A stretch of 64,000 nt of DNA, taken from the NCBI GenBank assembly GCA_946807835.1, contig OX327709.1:24367501-24431500 (forward strand), in the 5' to 3' direction. Both the position numbers and the translations under genes were made by a program. Of the stretch, positions 13,425 to 27,222 are shown piece after piece (the stretch's first letter is position 1; every line of letters begins with the position of its first letter). The DNA is from Ailanthus altissimus (Eukaryota > Streptophyta > Magnoliopsida > Sapindales > Simaroubaceae). The notes under the pieces were generated by a model, which was given only the letters and a program-made list of their open reading frames with translations, was not told the DNA's origin and made no database searches.

Positions 13425-15096
13425 CTAGCTGCAATCTCGATCTGGTTGTGGCCTCAAATCATCAGACGGTTTACTTAGTACCTCTGCTTCTCTGGCTACC
13501 TGGATATCTGAAGGCCAAAAACATTGTTGTACAACTTTTAAAAGAAAACGGGGGAGTAATGCGACAATTATTATAAGCAAAATGGTGAGCCAATAGGTAG
13601 GGGATGTAACCAGATGGTAGATTGTCCTGCCAAAAGCAAAAAAAAATGTCTGCTTAATCACATGAAACTGGATTGAGATAGGCAATGAAACGTGTCCCAT
13701 TAAGAGTCAAGAAACTAACCAGTAATTGGGAAATAGAGGAATAGAATCCAATACCACCATGCAGGCATATGTAATAATTATCGATCCCCATACAGCAATA
13801 TGAGTAATAAATACCCAACGCTGGATGTCCATTGCCAGGTGTATGTTAACAAGGATGACCACTGCTATTGTCCACAAACTGCCCATGCTCCATATATCAA
13901 TTGTGCTCTCCTGGTAGGTATATAAAGGTATATAAAAGAGAACAAGACTCTGCCACAGCGTGTCACACATTGTGATCCAGAAGAGCTGCATATTGTATGC
14001 CTCATGTCTGTGACCCGCACCATAAAGTTTTGGGTACTGCATTAGTGTCCTATGGCTTAAGTCCTTGTCCAGAATACCAACAAAAATAGTGGGGATAGAT
14101 GTATATATAACAGAATAAAATACACTACTCCAATCTGTTAATGCAGAAGTTGCTGAAAAGCCTGTGAATAATATGTACCTACAAAAAGAAGTAAAAGCAT
14201 GTTAATATAAACACAAGATCATAAAAGTGCAGCATGATATATGATGGAAAGAGAACAGCACTTCACTTTTTGGAGAAATGAATCCATAGTATTGCATTAA
14301 TACCTATATTTGTGATTTACAATGCAATCAAAAGCCAAGTTGAATCATGAAAAAGAATAAATACGTAAAAAACCTAATTTTAATTACATCTGCAGAGCAA
14401 TTAAATAAAAGCCCAAAAGTAACCATGCCTGTGCATTACATAAACCAGACTCCTGTGTTTTTTTTAGTACTTTTTTTTGGATAATAACAGAAAATCAGAT
14501 TCCATTTCAAAAAAACTTATTCAAAGACTGCTCAATTTAAGCTGCTTTATTTGTCATTGAACTCCAGATGAAAGTAATTGCTCATCACTTGCAAGGGTTT
14601 TGTGTCAAAATTATCAAGTCCGTAAGAAAAACGCCTAAATATAAAAAATATCTTGCACCAAAGACAATAACCAAACATCTCATGCACAAATTAGAATGCA
14701 TAAATTGAGATATCTCATATGAAAAAAAAAACAGAAAGAAAGAAGCTAGGCATACCAGAATAACATCAATACAAAGACAGCATTACGGTAGAAGTTGTAT
14801 AGAACCAAATATCCAACACGCTGATAATTCCAGTGTCCATGCACCAGAAGTAATCTTTTCAGAAACCGAAACTGTCCCATTGCAAAGTCCGACGCCATCA
14901 CTGCTTGACGCCCTTCCTGACCACATATTCCAACACCGACATCCGCCATTTGGATCATTGAAACATCATTGGCCCCTATCACAATGTCATTGATCAGACA
15001 AAAGCAAGAAAGCATCTCACTGAGCAAGAGAGATTTTGTGTTTGCTCTAATTTGTGCTTGCACATTGTTAATATTCTGGTAAAATTGAAGTTGACA

Positions 15097-15137
<41 letters not shown>

Positions 15138-18100
15138 GATAATTACAAGATTTCCAGATAAAGTGAACAAGCTGAGGCTCATTCCCCTAAGGAAAGAAAT
15201 ATCATAAAGAAAACTCACCATCACCTATAGCCAGCGTCATATCATCAGTGCGGCACTTGATTAGATCAACAATTCCAGCCTTCTGCAATGGTGCAACACG
15301 AGAGCATAGCACAACACGACAGGAAGTTGCAAGGTCGAAAAGCTGTTGAAACATAAAATAAGTATCAAGAAAATATTAAGCAAAAGTTATACCGACCCAC
15401 AAAACATTAAAGGTAATTCAACTGCATTATTAGTTAGAAATAAGTAAATATTGTAAAACATTTTACTGTGGTAATACCCATAAGAAGAAAAAAAAAGGAT
15501 TCATACATCTGACTCCAAATCCTTCTCCAGAATGTACACCAAACTGTTCCCATCAATTATGAGTGCTGCGGATGCATTCACTGCTCCTTCCTTCACAGCA
15601 TTCCCTTGTTGCTCAGTAGGAGACTTTACATCACTAGGTATCTCAATATAGCCATTTTCAACATTTTTCTCCGAATTCTGTTTCTTTCCTTTTGATGATT
15701 TCACACCATATCTGGTCTTCGCAGCAGCCAAAAGATTTTTGCATTCCTCCTCTGAATTGCCATTTATAATTATTTGGTGCATATCTGGGGTCAGAAGTTT
15801 GCAAGAGAGACCAATTGAAATTGCTGTGTCTTGTTTATCTCCAGTCAGAACCCAGACCTTAATTCCTGCTTGCCGGAGAGCCTCAATGGCTTCTGGTACA
15901 CCATCTTGTAGCTTGTCCTCAATTCCAGTAGCCCCAAGTAAAGTTAAGTTGCATTCGACGAGAGCTGCTGTCTGACGAAGCTTTGAAGCTCTGTCAACTA
16001 AAGAGGTGCTTGCATCTTCGTACCTGCATTGCCACTGCTCAAGTTCTGCATCTGCAAGATCTCGTGCAGCAACCACGAGAGTGCGTAAGCCCTGAGATGA
16101 ATATTCAGTTAGATGGCTCTGAGTTATATGCTTTATAAGATCATTTCTTTCAGACTCTTTAGCTAATATGCCGAACATTGAAGTATCAGCTCCCTTCACC
16201 AAAACCTTCACAGAATTGTCAGGGAATCTGATAACCACAGACATTCTTTTTCGCACACTATCAAACTCATGCAACCCCAATACATCCAACCTACATTGAA
16301 CATAATAGATTAGCATATGAAGCTTCCATCCAACCAATGTGATTCTAGAAAACATTAAACTAGTGCTGGAAATATAAAAAGTGTGCCATCAGCAATAAGA
16401 CTCAAATGTCCAACTCGAGAGAGTAACCAGATTAGGTCGGTGGTTGACAACAGTCATGACACAAGAAAAGAGAACATGAGAAGTGAGAAATTGTCTACCT
16501 TAATCTTTCACCATTGACGTCAATCGCAATATGCCCAGATGTGCGCTCATAGATAGTGTAACCATAAGCAGAGGCGGCAGAAACTAGAGCTTGCTCGTCA
16601 GGAGATTCACCCTGATAATCTATAGCTTCCACATTTTCAAGTCCACTTGTGCAACTAGAAGATCTACTAGGAGAAAGTATTGGGATCACAGTATTACATG
16701 CAGCCAGCGTAAGGAAAAATTCATGTGCCGCAATCCTTTCTTCACCGACTAAGTCTCTGTTCAACAATTCCATGAGATTAGAATCAACAGCAATTTCAGA
16801 TTCAAGTTTCCATCTCCTACTACCTGCAGGTGGTGCATCAAAAGATCAATAAGTAAGGGGATTAAAACACGTTCCATTCAGAAATCCTGTATTTACTGAG
16901 CAGCAAAATTATCACTGATAGATACAATGCTACATTTGCACTTACATGGCCTTTTGAAGTGTAAAAGAAAATAGCATTAAATAGAAAGACATATTAAAAT
17001 AACTTTCTTATATAATTGTGAAGTTTGATGAGCTCTTGAACAAAAAACCAGCAATTGATCACGAAAGATAACTTATGTTTTATCCCCACATTTTCTCCTG
17101 CCATATGGCATAAACTGTCTTGTACACACTGGTGCAAATCTATTGTAGACGCTAGGATAAACTTTAGCTCCTTCGGGATAATGAGGATATTTTCTTTCTT
17201 AAGGAATAAATGAATTAAGAGACAAGGAGACCCTCTAAAAGACATCACTTCCACAAAATGTGGTAAATTATCAACTACCTCATAGACCTCTAATTTGAAA
17301 GCAAACCATACACAACTACAAGCCAAGGTAAAGTGTAGACATTCTGCTTAAAATTTTATGAGTATTAGGTTTCATTAATCGTCCATGACCAACAACACAT
17401 GGATGGCCCAAATTGAAGATTTAACAATGCTGAGCACCAAATAATGAGTTTGTTTCCTCATAATATTCTCTGATTTCAGCAAATTTATTTTGATCTTCAA
17501 GAGAGCATTCAATCAGTTACAATAACTATGTGCAACCAACCCTGACCTTAACAAACAGAAGCATTGATGCAATAGATATGAGCCTTAATTAAGTTGAGTA
17601 TCCAATAACATGACCTCTATCAAAAGGAACTTATCAAATAATAAATGAGTACTTTGTCAGACCTGCAGAGTCCTGTTTAACCAAAGGGAAGGAGCTCCCA
17701 TAATTCTTCCCGCAAACACTAGCTTTTCGAAATTCCATTTTGTTCTCTGTAAGTGTACCGGTTTTGTCTGAAAATATATAGCGAATTTGACCCAAATCCT
17801 CATTTATATTCAAAGTTCGGCACTGAAAGCGTGAGCCAGAGCTGCTGTCATACATATGCCTGTCTTCAACCATGAAATATGATTGTCCCAGACGGACCAA
17901 CTCCATGGTGATATACAGGGATATAGGTATCATTATCTGAAAAACTATAATTGAGCTCAAAAAAGAGAAAAAAGTCTCCATAGGAATCCCATAATATTTA
18001 TACTTTTTCCGCTTATCCTTGCCATTGAAGTATAATTTTCTATAATAAGGCAGGGTATCAAGCCGGTCTTTGTAATGGAGAAGCCACAGCCCCATCCCAA

Positions 18101-19370
18101 TGGCCACAACCAAACACATGACCAAAAGAAAGACAGATAACCACAAAGTTTCTCTATTCATGTAAATTTCCAATTTGCTTCGCTTGGATGGAGACGCTGC
18201 ACTGTTTAACATTGCTTTTGTTTCCTGTCCAGCATACACCACAGCACCAATAATCCAATCAGTATTCTTCAGCTGACAACCACGAAGAACAATGTTTGAT
18301 TGGCCAAGGGGGGATTTTTTACCATTCAGCTCCATATTGGCAGTGAACTCATAAATATTCCTATTTGGTTGCTCACATCTGACGACCCCTGATACAATAG
18401 TACCTTCAAATACTGTAGAAGCTGTTTCCTGCCTAGCATATCTCGTCTTTAAGTTCGACTCGCCATCCAAATTCATCGTCTGAATGTAAGCAATTCCACT
18501 AGGATCACTAGTCCCCAGCAATACCATGTCACATGGAATTGTCTCATCAACACGAATCTTCACAACCTCACCAGCCCGTATATTTTTCCACTTTTTCAAC
18601 TGAAATTGATCGCATTGAAGTACTAGAGCCTCTCTGTTGTTCTCATTTTGGTCTGATCTGTGTCTTCGCCAATCTTCATACCCATCTTTAATAGCAGTGA
18701 CACAAAGTACAAACAGGAGGGGAAAGAGAGACACCGTTCTTCCAAAGACTGCAAGAGGGGGGAGTTGGTTGAGAGCAGCAATAGCTAGGAAATATAAATA
18801 AGCTACCCGATGAAACTGAATGAAAAGATTCTTAGGCAAAAACGTGATCAGGGTGTACTTGCTAGTTCTGATCTCATTGCTAGTAAATTCATACTTGTCA
18901 TTTGTTCTTCTCGGATCATTGATGTAAATTAATCTCGGATTTTCATGGTGCAGCAGATTGTCTTCAAATTGCATGCTTTTGTGGCGATTTCTATGTGGCT
19001 TACACCCCTTTTCCTCCGCTAGAGATGAACCTCTAGAGATTTCAAAGGCAGTGGAAGGTTTATTGTTATTCCCCAGCTCCATTGAAACCAGGCTTGCCAT
19101 CTCCTCCGCAGAGCATGCCAATGACGAATCTGTGTGTAAATTAAGGTCTGCAGAATAGAACTGTTTCTGTTTTGACTTGGCAATGTAAGAAGAGAAAGAT
19201 TCGAAACGTTTAGGACGAAAACCAGTATCACCAACACCAGCGGGAGCCTCGCTTTTATTGTGTTTACTGACGTCTTCGTCCTCCAAATCAATACTACTAA
19301 AAGCGCCCTCAAAATCGGATGAACAAGATGACGATGATGGCAAAAATGACAGCCGTGGCCCAGAACTCAT
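13425..19370 (-). CDS. ALA1: P4-type ATPase, phospholipid flippase (ALA1-like)
   Basis: Seven coding exons: 17663-19370, 16499-16823, 15507-16290, 15219-15342, 14756-14975, 13720-14178 and 13425-13626, in phase throughout, about 1273 residues. It flips aminophospholipids across a membrane at the cost of ATP. Visible P4 marks are LDGES (actuator loop), [10 protein letters not shown] at about residue 535 with the phosphorylated Asp, KGAD, the hinge motif GDKQDTAIS, and [11 protein letters not shown] split across exons 4 and 5. Hydrophobic helices occur in exons 1, 5, 6 and 7. The Ser/Asp-rich N-terminal stretch makes it longer than Arabidopsis ALA1 (about 1158 residues, from memory). No breaks were seen. 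The start is the first in-frame Met, just downstream of a probable 5' leader intron acceptor near 19384. Confidence 0.95.
15096..15138. repeat. (AT)n(GT)n microsatellite in an ALA1 intron
   Basis: An uninterrupted AT run passes into about fourteen GT units, inside the intron between coding exons 4 and 5 of the flippase gene. It is a likely length-polymorphic marker with no coding role. Confidence 0.9.
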
Positions 19371-19568
19371 AAATAATTCTCCACTGTAGACATTGGAAAA
19401 TTTTAATGATTATTTTGCTACACTTTCTAACCCACCCACAAACTATAACCAATAATTCACTTCAGCTATCAAATCCCTAATCTTTGATCTCCCCGACCAA
19501 ACTAAACAAGCCAGAGAAATCTTAGCTTCCTTTGTCAAACATTGACAACTTTTAAACCAAAAAGAGCC

Positions 19569-19642
19569 CATTTATTTTCTCCAATCAATGCATCATCTCT
19601 CCCACCATTTATTTTCTCCAATCACTGCATCATCTCTCCCAC
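19569..19642. repeat. Two-copy tandem repeat, period 37 bp
   Basis: The unit starting CATTTATTTTCTCCAATCA and ending GCATCATCTCTCCCAC occurs twice head to tail with one mismatch. It lies in the presumed leader intron of the ALA1 gene. The near identity indicates a recent duplication. Confidence 0.85.
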
Positions 19643-20163
19643 TTACTCAAAATGTACAATGCAACTCCAACAAACCCCTCACTGTTATTAAATCCAATGA
19701 GGGCATTGAAACAGATCAAAATCTGCCCCCTTTCAATTGCAAATACAAATTTTCGTATTAAGAAAAAAAAAAACCACTTTTTTCCTAAAAAATAACCCTG
19801 ACAGAGGAATTGAATCAAATGATGACAAATCCGGAGCCGATCAGATCCAGCAAGAAAGCAACAGTCTACGGATCAATCCCTGCAAATGTTGCCAAAATTA
19901 AAAACCACATGAAGATAAACACACACAAAAGGGAAATTAAAAGCGCATCAGATAATGACAGGACGTGATAGAAGATATAATTTAAATAACCGTAAAATTA
20001 AATCAAATTTTTAATTCATAATTCCACTAACAAATCAAACCACTAATGTAAATTGACTAATGACGCACCTACAACAGAAAGCTTATCGTCTCGGGATAAG
20101 ATAAAAAATGTTGGAAGATTGTGATCAGACGGTTTTCAATGCACTGAAAACGAAATCATAGCG

Positions 20164-20202
20164 AAATGGGGGCAGTATCAGCATCAGCATCAGCAGCAGC
20201 AG
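20164..20202. repeat. Second copy of the GGGGGCAG plus (ATCAGC)n tract
   Basis: Starts AAATGGGGGCAGTATCAGC and continues as CATCAGCATCAGCAGC; it matches 2564-2599 with one substitution over roughly the first 32 bases. It lies upstream of the ALA1 start, probably in the leader or promoter. Confidence 0.6.
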
Positions 20203-21360
20203 AGGAAAGAGAGACAGACAGACAGACAGATGCACGGTTCATATTAGATCTCTCTGATCCTAGGGCTTGGTGAAACAAAACGAAACGAAATTAAAACGTC
20301 GTAAAGAGATAGAGGGAGGGTTTGGGGCCAAGAATAAGCCCAAAAAATTAGTTTCAGGGGCAAATGGGAAGAGAAGGAAGGCCAGAGAACGGTGACAGAA
20401 TGAGTGGTACGCCTCAATTCTTGGCTTTGTTTGTCCTGTCACTCACCATTCACCAACCATATTATGTATCTTCTTCCATCTTCCCATGTCATTCTGTATC
20501 TTTACTTCTCTGCTCCGTAATTTTTCTCCATTCTCTTTTTTCTTTAAAAAAAATTACAATTATTTTCTACTATTTCGTTGTTTATTATTAGGCTAATAAC
20601 ATCGAGGTACCCGATATTTATCTTTTTACAAGCAAAGGCATAACTTTTTTTGTTTTTTACATGTATGAATAAAAAAGAAGGTTTTCTAACTTATAATATA
20701 TTGTGATTAGGGGGTCTATTATGACAATTACTAATTAAATCTTGTTTATAGGGTATCTAATTATTAGTGTAATGGGACTTATTATTGATTAAATCTAATC
20801 TATATTGATTAAAGGTGCAGTCCAAGACTCTAGACCGGCGATTCCTCTAACCTGCAGTGAAAGTTACAAATATACCGTGTAGCATCAAGTTACATACTTA
20901 GATGCAATTTGATATCATAAAAGGCACATTTGTCATTTCAGTTTGTGGAAGTAAGGGACTCGCTTAACATAAATATACAATTATATCTATATATTTAGAA
21001 ACATGTAAAAATGTAGGGATGTATATGTTATTATTCCTAATGACAATTAATTATAAAATCTAATAAGATCTATTTAATTAAACAAAGGGGAGTGTAGATT
21101 TGTGTTATCCTAATAATAATACTAATAATAATAATAATAGTAATCTTATTATAAATCTTATTATATCGGCTTGATTCGTAAATATTTCACACTTCTTGTT
21201 TTGTGAATTTCTGTTTACCATTTAATTGTTTTGGTATATAAATCCATTAAAATCATCCAGCTTTTTTATAAAAAAAAAAATTAATGGATTTGGATGTAAT
21301 AGTATTTATCTTTAAAATAAATAAATTTAAAAGAAAAGAGAAATTGGTGGTTTCACATTT

Positions 21361-21497
21361 TCGTGTCTCGTCGGCGTCGGGTTTCAATCCCGATAACGTT
21401 CTCGATGGACGGCCTGCAGTACGAAGAAACGGCTAGAGACCTACGGAATGGCCCCGAACTCACCCTGCTTCACGACGGAACAGTCTCAATATTAGGT
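21361..21497 (+). pseudogene. Exon-like coding fragment of an unrecognised gene
   Basis: In an otherwise AT-rich stretch this short segment is GC-balanced and open on the plus strand, with a Met at 21405 followed by DGLQYEETARDLRNGPELT and LLHDGTVSILG. It ends at a possible donor (TTAG/GTTAAA) or at the TAA directly after. About 31 codons follow the Met. A degenerate relative lies at 33766-33850. I find no continuing exon downstream, so it looks like an isolated exon or gene fragment. I do not recognise the protein. Confidence 0.4.
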
Positions 21498-22079
21498 TAA
21501 ATTAGATAGATTGATAGGAGCTTGTCAAAATGCGGCACGTCGCTTTGGCCTTTACAATTATGGTGTTAAAATGCCCCTGCGTTGAGATGAATTTGCATGT
21601 GAGAGGAGCAAAATACGTTACGACATAATTATTTTTGACAAGATTTAATTAAATATGAATATAGAAAAATCAATATAATTAATGAATGAATTAAATTTGT
21701 ATATTTATTTATTAATTGTGTTAAATATATATATTTAAATTATACTATTTATAAATTTATTTAAATTAAATTAAATTTAAAAAAATAAAATTGTATTTGT
21801 TTGTATATTTATTCGATGCAAATTTAATTATAAAATTAAAATATATATAATTAATAATTTTAACTTAGAATTGGTACAAATTTATAATATTCCGTACACA
21901 AACACTGAAACAAAATGTCACGAGCACAATTATTCACTTCTTTTCATTCTTCTACGGCCTCCACTGAGTCGTTCTTCTTTGACCACCCACAAGAAACTAG
22001 TAGGCAGCAGCAACAGTTCTTGGTGTTCTTCTCCCACTTAAATTTTGTCCAATTAGCTTATTGAGTTTGTCTTAATTCG

Positions 22080-23250
22080 CTTAACACCAAAAAAAAGCCC
22101 AAAATCTCTCTCCCCATTCTTTCTCTCACTTCTGCAAAACCCTAGATCCATTCCTTTTTTTCGGTTTGGAGACCGACAAATCAATCTCGAAGCTGCTTCT
22201 ACGTGTAAAGACTGAATCTTTATGGGTTCACAAACAATAATAATCCTACCTTAACCCTAATTTTGTCAGTTTATCTTTTCGTTAAATTTTAAGCTTATTC
22301 ATGTTTGTTCGATTATGCATTTCTCTTTTGGTTTTATGAATTCGTTGCTTGATTAAGGAATTAACTGTTTTAGTTTATACGGAGTTTGAAGAAGTTAAAT
22401 TGGTTATTATTATGTTAATTTTTTCTCATTTTTATTGATTATTGTGTTAAAAATATATTATATGTGTAAATTTAATTACTTTTTCTTGATTCAAGACTAA
22501 TTTGTTTCTTTTTTATTTGTGATTGATCGGTTCCTCGTCTGGCCTTTGTTTTATTTATTGTAAATGAATTAAATTAAATATTTGATGTAAACAAATTAAA
22601 TTTGATATTATTATTTGTGTAAAATAAAAAATATATATTTAATTATATTAAATAAATTAAATATTTAATATAAATGAATCAAATTTAGTATTATTATTAG
22701 TTTAAACAATATAATTATAAACAAATTGAATTATATATAATTATATAATCGAATTTAATTTATTTAAATGTATTTAATTATATAATTCGTATATTAAATA
22801 CATTAAATTTATATTTAAGTCTCTAATTTATTTATATAAATAAATCATATAAATTTAATAAAATTTTATAATTTTAAAAATGACAATAAAAATTTATTTA
22901 ATACTAGAAATGACACGCCGCGACAACAGTATTTTTACATAAATTACCAGGTGGGGTTTGGTACTTTGCATTTACATGAATCGTAGCCGTCGATTGGGAT
23001 CGTGTGGTTGAGATTGCATTGGAGGTACAAGATGTGGATTCTGGAAACAATACTTTGATTATTATTATTATATTTTAATCTTTTTTGAGTTTGCAGTGCA
23101 GAGCTTCTGCTTTGCCAAGTTCTTGCTCATAGTGGAGACCAGGGACTGACAAGTGTCTTTGGGCTTTCAGTTCAAATCGTATAATCTAAATGTTCTAGGC
23201 TGTCCCAACGTGCTTGCACTTTCATTGGTAAAATATTGACGTACTTTCAT
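22080..23250 (+). other. Leader-like sequence without a following gene
   Basis: At 22080-22200 there is a pyrimidine-rich, CTCTCTCC/AAACCCTAGATCC-type stretch typical of plant 5' leaders. It is followed by an ATG whose frame closes after about nine codons. A long AT-rich intron-like region and a TTTGCAG acceptor near 23097 come next, with sequence that stays non-coding. This could be the start of a non-coding transcript or a leader cut off from its gene. No protein is supported. Confidence 0.25.
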
Positions 23251-24654
23251 CATTGTCCTTCTAAAATTTCACAGTAACTTCATCATTGACATTGTCCCCC
23301 TAACATTCCATTGCAAATTCCCCCTGCATGCCAAATATCCTCTAACAATAAATTTTTTTTTTTTTTAAAAATCCGGAGTCTAATTTATTTTTTAAAAATA
23401 AAAAAATAACATTTTTATCACACGAATTTAATTTAATTCAATTCTTAATTTTATTCTACAAATTTTAAAAAAAATAATTTTATTCTAATCTATTAATAAA
23501 ATTCTATTAAATTTAACTAAAAATCTCTTCTGATAATACATTAATAAATTTATCTTTAATTATTATGTTAATTAAAAATAGTAATGTAAGTATATTATAC
23601 AATATACATGTGTCAGTCATTAATAAATTATTAAAAATAAAAAGACACGTGACACCCTTTAATAAGTTCAAATTTTAATATTTATTAAAAATTATTTTAT
23701 AATTAAAAATAATTAAAATAAATAAAATTAAACCATCAACAACGGCGATTGCCGTCACCAGCCACCTGGTAACTAATTAAAAATTACGTCATTGAATTTT
23801 ATTTTTTTTATATTTACACAATGGTGAAATCATTTTTATTAAAAAAAATAATAAGGTGGTAAAAAAATTGATCAAAAATAGGGAGATGGTGGCGGCCACC
23901 GCGCGCCATCGTCGAATGGTGGGGCGGTGACGTACACCATTGGACATATTAGTGGTCGATCTATCCAACGGTGGGGGCGGTACACGCCATTGCCTCACCA
24001 TATTTTTTTCTCTCTTTTTGGTACATCTATGGTACTCCTTTAATAAATAAAAAAATATACCATTGCGTAGATCATAAAATTTTGAGTCCAATGATGTTAA
24101 TTTTGAGTCGAATCACAATTGGTCATCGGCAGCTAGTCAACCACTGACGACGTCGGCAGCTGCTCTCTTTTTATTTAATTATTTAAGTGACTAATAATTA
24201 GTTGATACACAGATATATTGTGTCAGCCTATTTCAAAATTTTTTGTAGAGTGATTATTTTACCCTTCTAATAAATTAGGATAAAATTAAGTTTTTTAAAA
24301 TTCGTGGGATAAAATTGAGAATTAGGTCAAATTCATAAGACAAAAATATTATTTGCCCTCTGAAAATACAATGAATGAAATGATCTTTCCATAACCTTAT
24401 TTTTTAAATAACAACAATAACCTTTTTATTATTATATATATTTTTATCATATAAGTGAAAACATTATAGGATTAAGAGTGGACCAAAAAAAATAAAGAAT
24501 CGAAAAAAAGAATAATTAATCGATCGATTCGATTTTACTAAAAAAATAAATAATTTTAAAAAAATAAAAAATAAAATGGTTTGATTTTGTTGAAAACTAA
24601 AATCGAATAAAAAAATTAATATTTTAATTATTAATATTTTAAAATTAACTATAA
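23251..24654. other. AT-rich intergenic DNA
   Basis: Long A/T runs and no coding signal. A GC-richer patch near 23880-23960 and another near 24120-24160 have imperfect CCACC/GGTGG complementarity but no frame or motif I can support. Confidence 0.5.
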
Positions 24655-24835
24655 AAGTATTTAAATTTTAAAATTAGTTGTAACTTGGTTGATAGAGCAG
24701 ATTCTCCATCTTTTATGCGTCCAAGGTTTGAATCCAATATTTTTCTTTTTATAATTATCAATATGTTCAAAGTTGAATACAATTAAATAAAATGTGCATT
24801 TGTTTACAAATTAGCTTTAGATCAATTGGTAAGAT

Positions 24836-27185
24836 TGTAATATCCAATTCCTATTAGTAGTATTGGCGTCTAGATTTCGGTATAGAGCAAATAAGACACC
24901 GTAGGTTACTCAATTTTAACCCTATTAGAAATATTCTTTTTATAGTACACGTGAGAGATATTAGATCTAATTTGATAATTTCACACTCGATCGGTGCGCC
25001 GGACGACCTTATAATATTTTTGAAATTTTTCTCTATTGGCTTAGAAAAGGAAATTCTAATTTATTACATGAATTTTTATTTAAGGGTTATGAATGGAACA
25101 AGTCTTTGTTGAGAAATACAATCCATATATTAAGGAATGGACCAATTAGAAACAATCTCATGGATTGCCAAGTTGGAAACTCTAGTTAGTTCTTTTGACT
25201 ATTTTAACTAGATAGTTATAAAGAAACCAATTAAATCTTTTCATTTGAACTAATGGCAAATTAAAAGTTTTAAGTAAGTTGAAGGGCAAAATGGTCAATT
25301 GAGGGGGCACTATATATATGTTAGAAGTGTGTAGAAATTTGAAGAGATATCAAAACCAACACTTAGACAAAAAAGAGATAAATTTGAGCTTCAAAGGAGG
25401 GTGCTGCTACAGTGACTATTCAAGTTTTTTTTTTCATGATTTTTCATGCTTAATCAAAGTAAAATAAGGTTACATACTAATCCTTAAGCTCAATTGAAGT
25501 CTCAATTAGTAGGAATTCAAGAAAAAGAGGTAAGAAAAGCATTATTTTATGAGTTTGATAAGCGAGCTTTCAAGAATGCTTAAATTGATGTTCTTATGTG
25601 TATTCTTGATTTAGATTGAGTTGAATTCTAGTTTGGAGCTTGAAAGAGTCATCAATTTGAAGAAATTAGCAAGGTAAGAATTAAGGTTTTTGGTAATTTT
25701 GTTGTAGAGATTTCAATTGGTTGTAATTAGGGCTTTAGAATGAAATTGGCATGATTTTGTTGTAATTGGAACAAGAAATTGAGAAAAGGAATGTGTTGGA
25801 ACCTAGGGTGAAATTCTGCCACTTTAGGGAAGTTAGGGATTGAGTGGTGTTTTGAATGAATTGTTGTGTGTAAATGGTGCATATTGTAAATTGAATGTAT
25901 ATGTGATGGAAAAATAAAAAATGAAGATAATGTGACACAATTGTCCATTTTGGAAAGGTGAAGGGCAATTATGTCCAATCAAGATTATAAGGCGTTCAAT
26001 AATTTTCAGGGCACCGGATGGTGAGATAGGTTAGATTAAATGGCTCCGTAAATAAAAATCGAGAAGTAGTTTACATCCGGGCTTTGTATGCCGATTAGGG
26101 CATTTAGTAGTTAAATGAGATTCTAGCATTCGATTTGGTTCTAAATGTCATTTATGACGCGTAGGTGAAGATAACCGAGAGCCATAACATGAGCAGAAAT
26201 CGAGAGTGAGATTGAGCGTGGAGCGGTTGTGAGTGGAAATTCGCCATTTCTTTTACTTTTTGTTTATTATGTTTTCGCATAATGAATATGCATGTTTTAT
26301 GAGCTTTCGATGCATAACCATGATTTATGATCTTGATATATATTTATAGACATGCCTTTACATGTTCGAATTGCGAAACAGTTTTAAAATTTCTGCATTC
26401 GTTTTTAAGGCCATTGGTACCCTCAGATTATAGTGGTGATGATTGTATTAGACCCGGTCGGTATATCCCGTACACATGGGCAGGTATTGGGGGTGTGTCA
26501 CTAACTCCGGGAAGTCGGGATGTCGAGTCATGTGAGTCGCTCTATGTGTACGGGGTATTGTCTCGCTATATGCATGCGATGTAGGATTTCGCTGCATAGC
26601 CAGTGAGATGTCACTGTGGGTGCTGCTAGTTGAGGTGCCCCGTGACCTACTAACGTGTGCGGTGCTAGTTGAGTCACTGCGTGGGTATAGAGCTTTAGGT
26701 TTACCATTGGTACAGTTTAGAAAGAAAATGGCCGAGCGAGAATTTTACTAGTTTCGATTTACTGATAGCATTTATGCATTTATATGCACACCAGCAGTTA
26801 TTATGTTATACAGATTCGGAATATAGTTTTTCAAAGATGTAGATAAAACCCGCTCGGCAAGATTTTAATAGCATGTGATGTTAGAAATCGTTTTACAGTT
26901 TTACATCAGTTTTAGAAGCATAATTTCTGCATGAACTTTAGAATTTACTATCTATACATGATGTTATTTTATAAAAATTTTATTTGCACTCACTAAGCTC
27001 CTTTAGCTCACCTGTTTTGTGTTTTATGTTTTATGTTTTCTGAACCCCTTTCTCAGGTGCAAGTCTCAGTACGCAAGCTGTTGATTCTCCTATTGCCGAG
27101 TAGTGGGTCGAATCCAAAGATCATTTTTTTGTACATGTAAATGTGCTAAATAGCACTCTTTACTTTATGCATAATAGTTTTAGGC

Positions 27186-27222
<37 letters not shown>

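Larger units (their letters stand above)
19371..20400 (-). promoter_or_regulatory. 5' leader and promoter side of the ALA1 gene
   Basis: Reading the minus strand, a good acceptor (TCTACAG) lies at about 19384, thirteen bases above the start codon. A second acceptor (TTTGCAG) lies near 19889 and a possible donor GTGCGTC near 20068. This suggests a leader spliced once or twice. A two-copy repeat with period 37 bp sits at 19569-19642. The transcription start cannot be fixed from sequence. Confidence 0.4.

Noticed and set aside
24684..24750. Second tRNA gene (B-box-like GGTTTGAATCC)
   Set aside because: No acceptor stem or anticodon arm can be paired; it is better explained as a SINE head.
26327..26584. 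Small gene with a GPRYIP-like product
   Set aside because: Inside the solo LTR, with no homology and no splice or start context.
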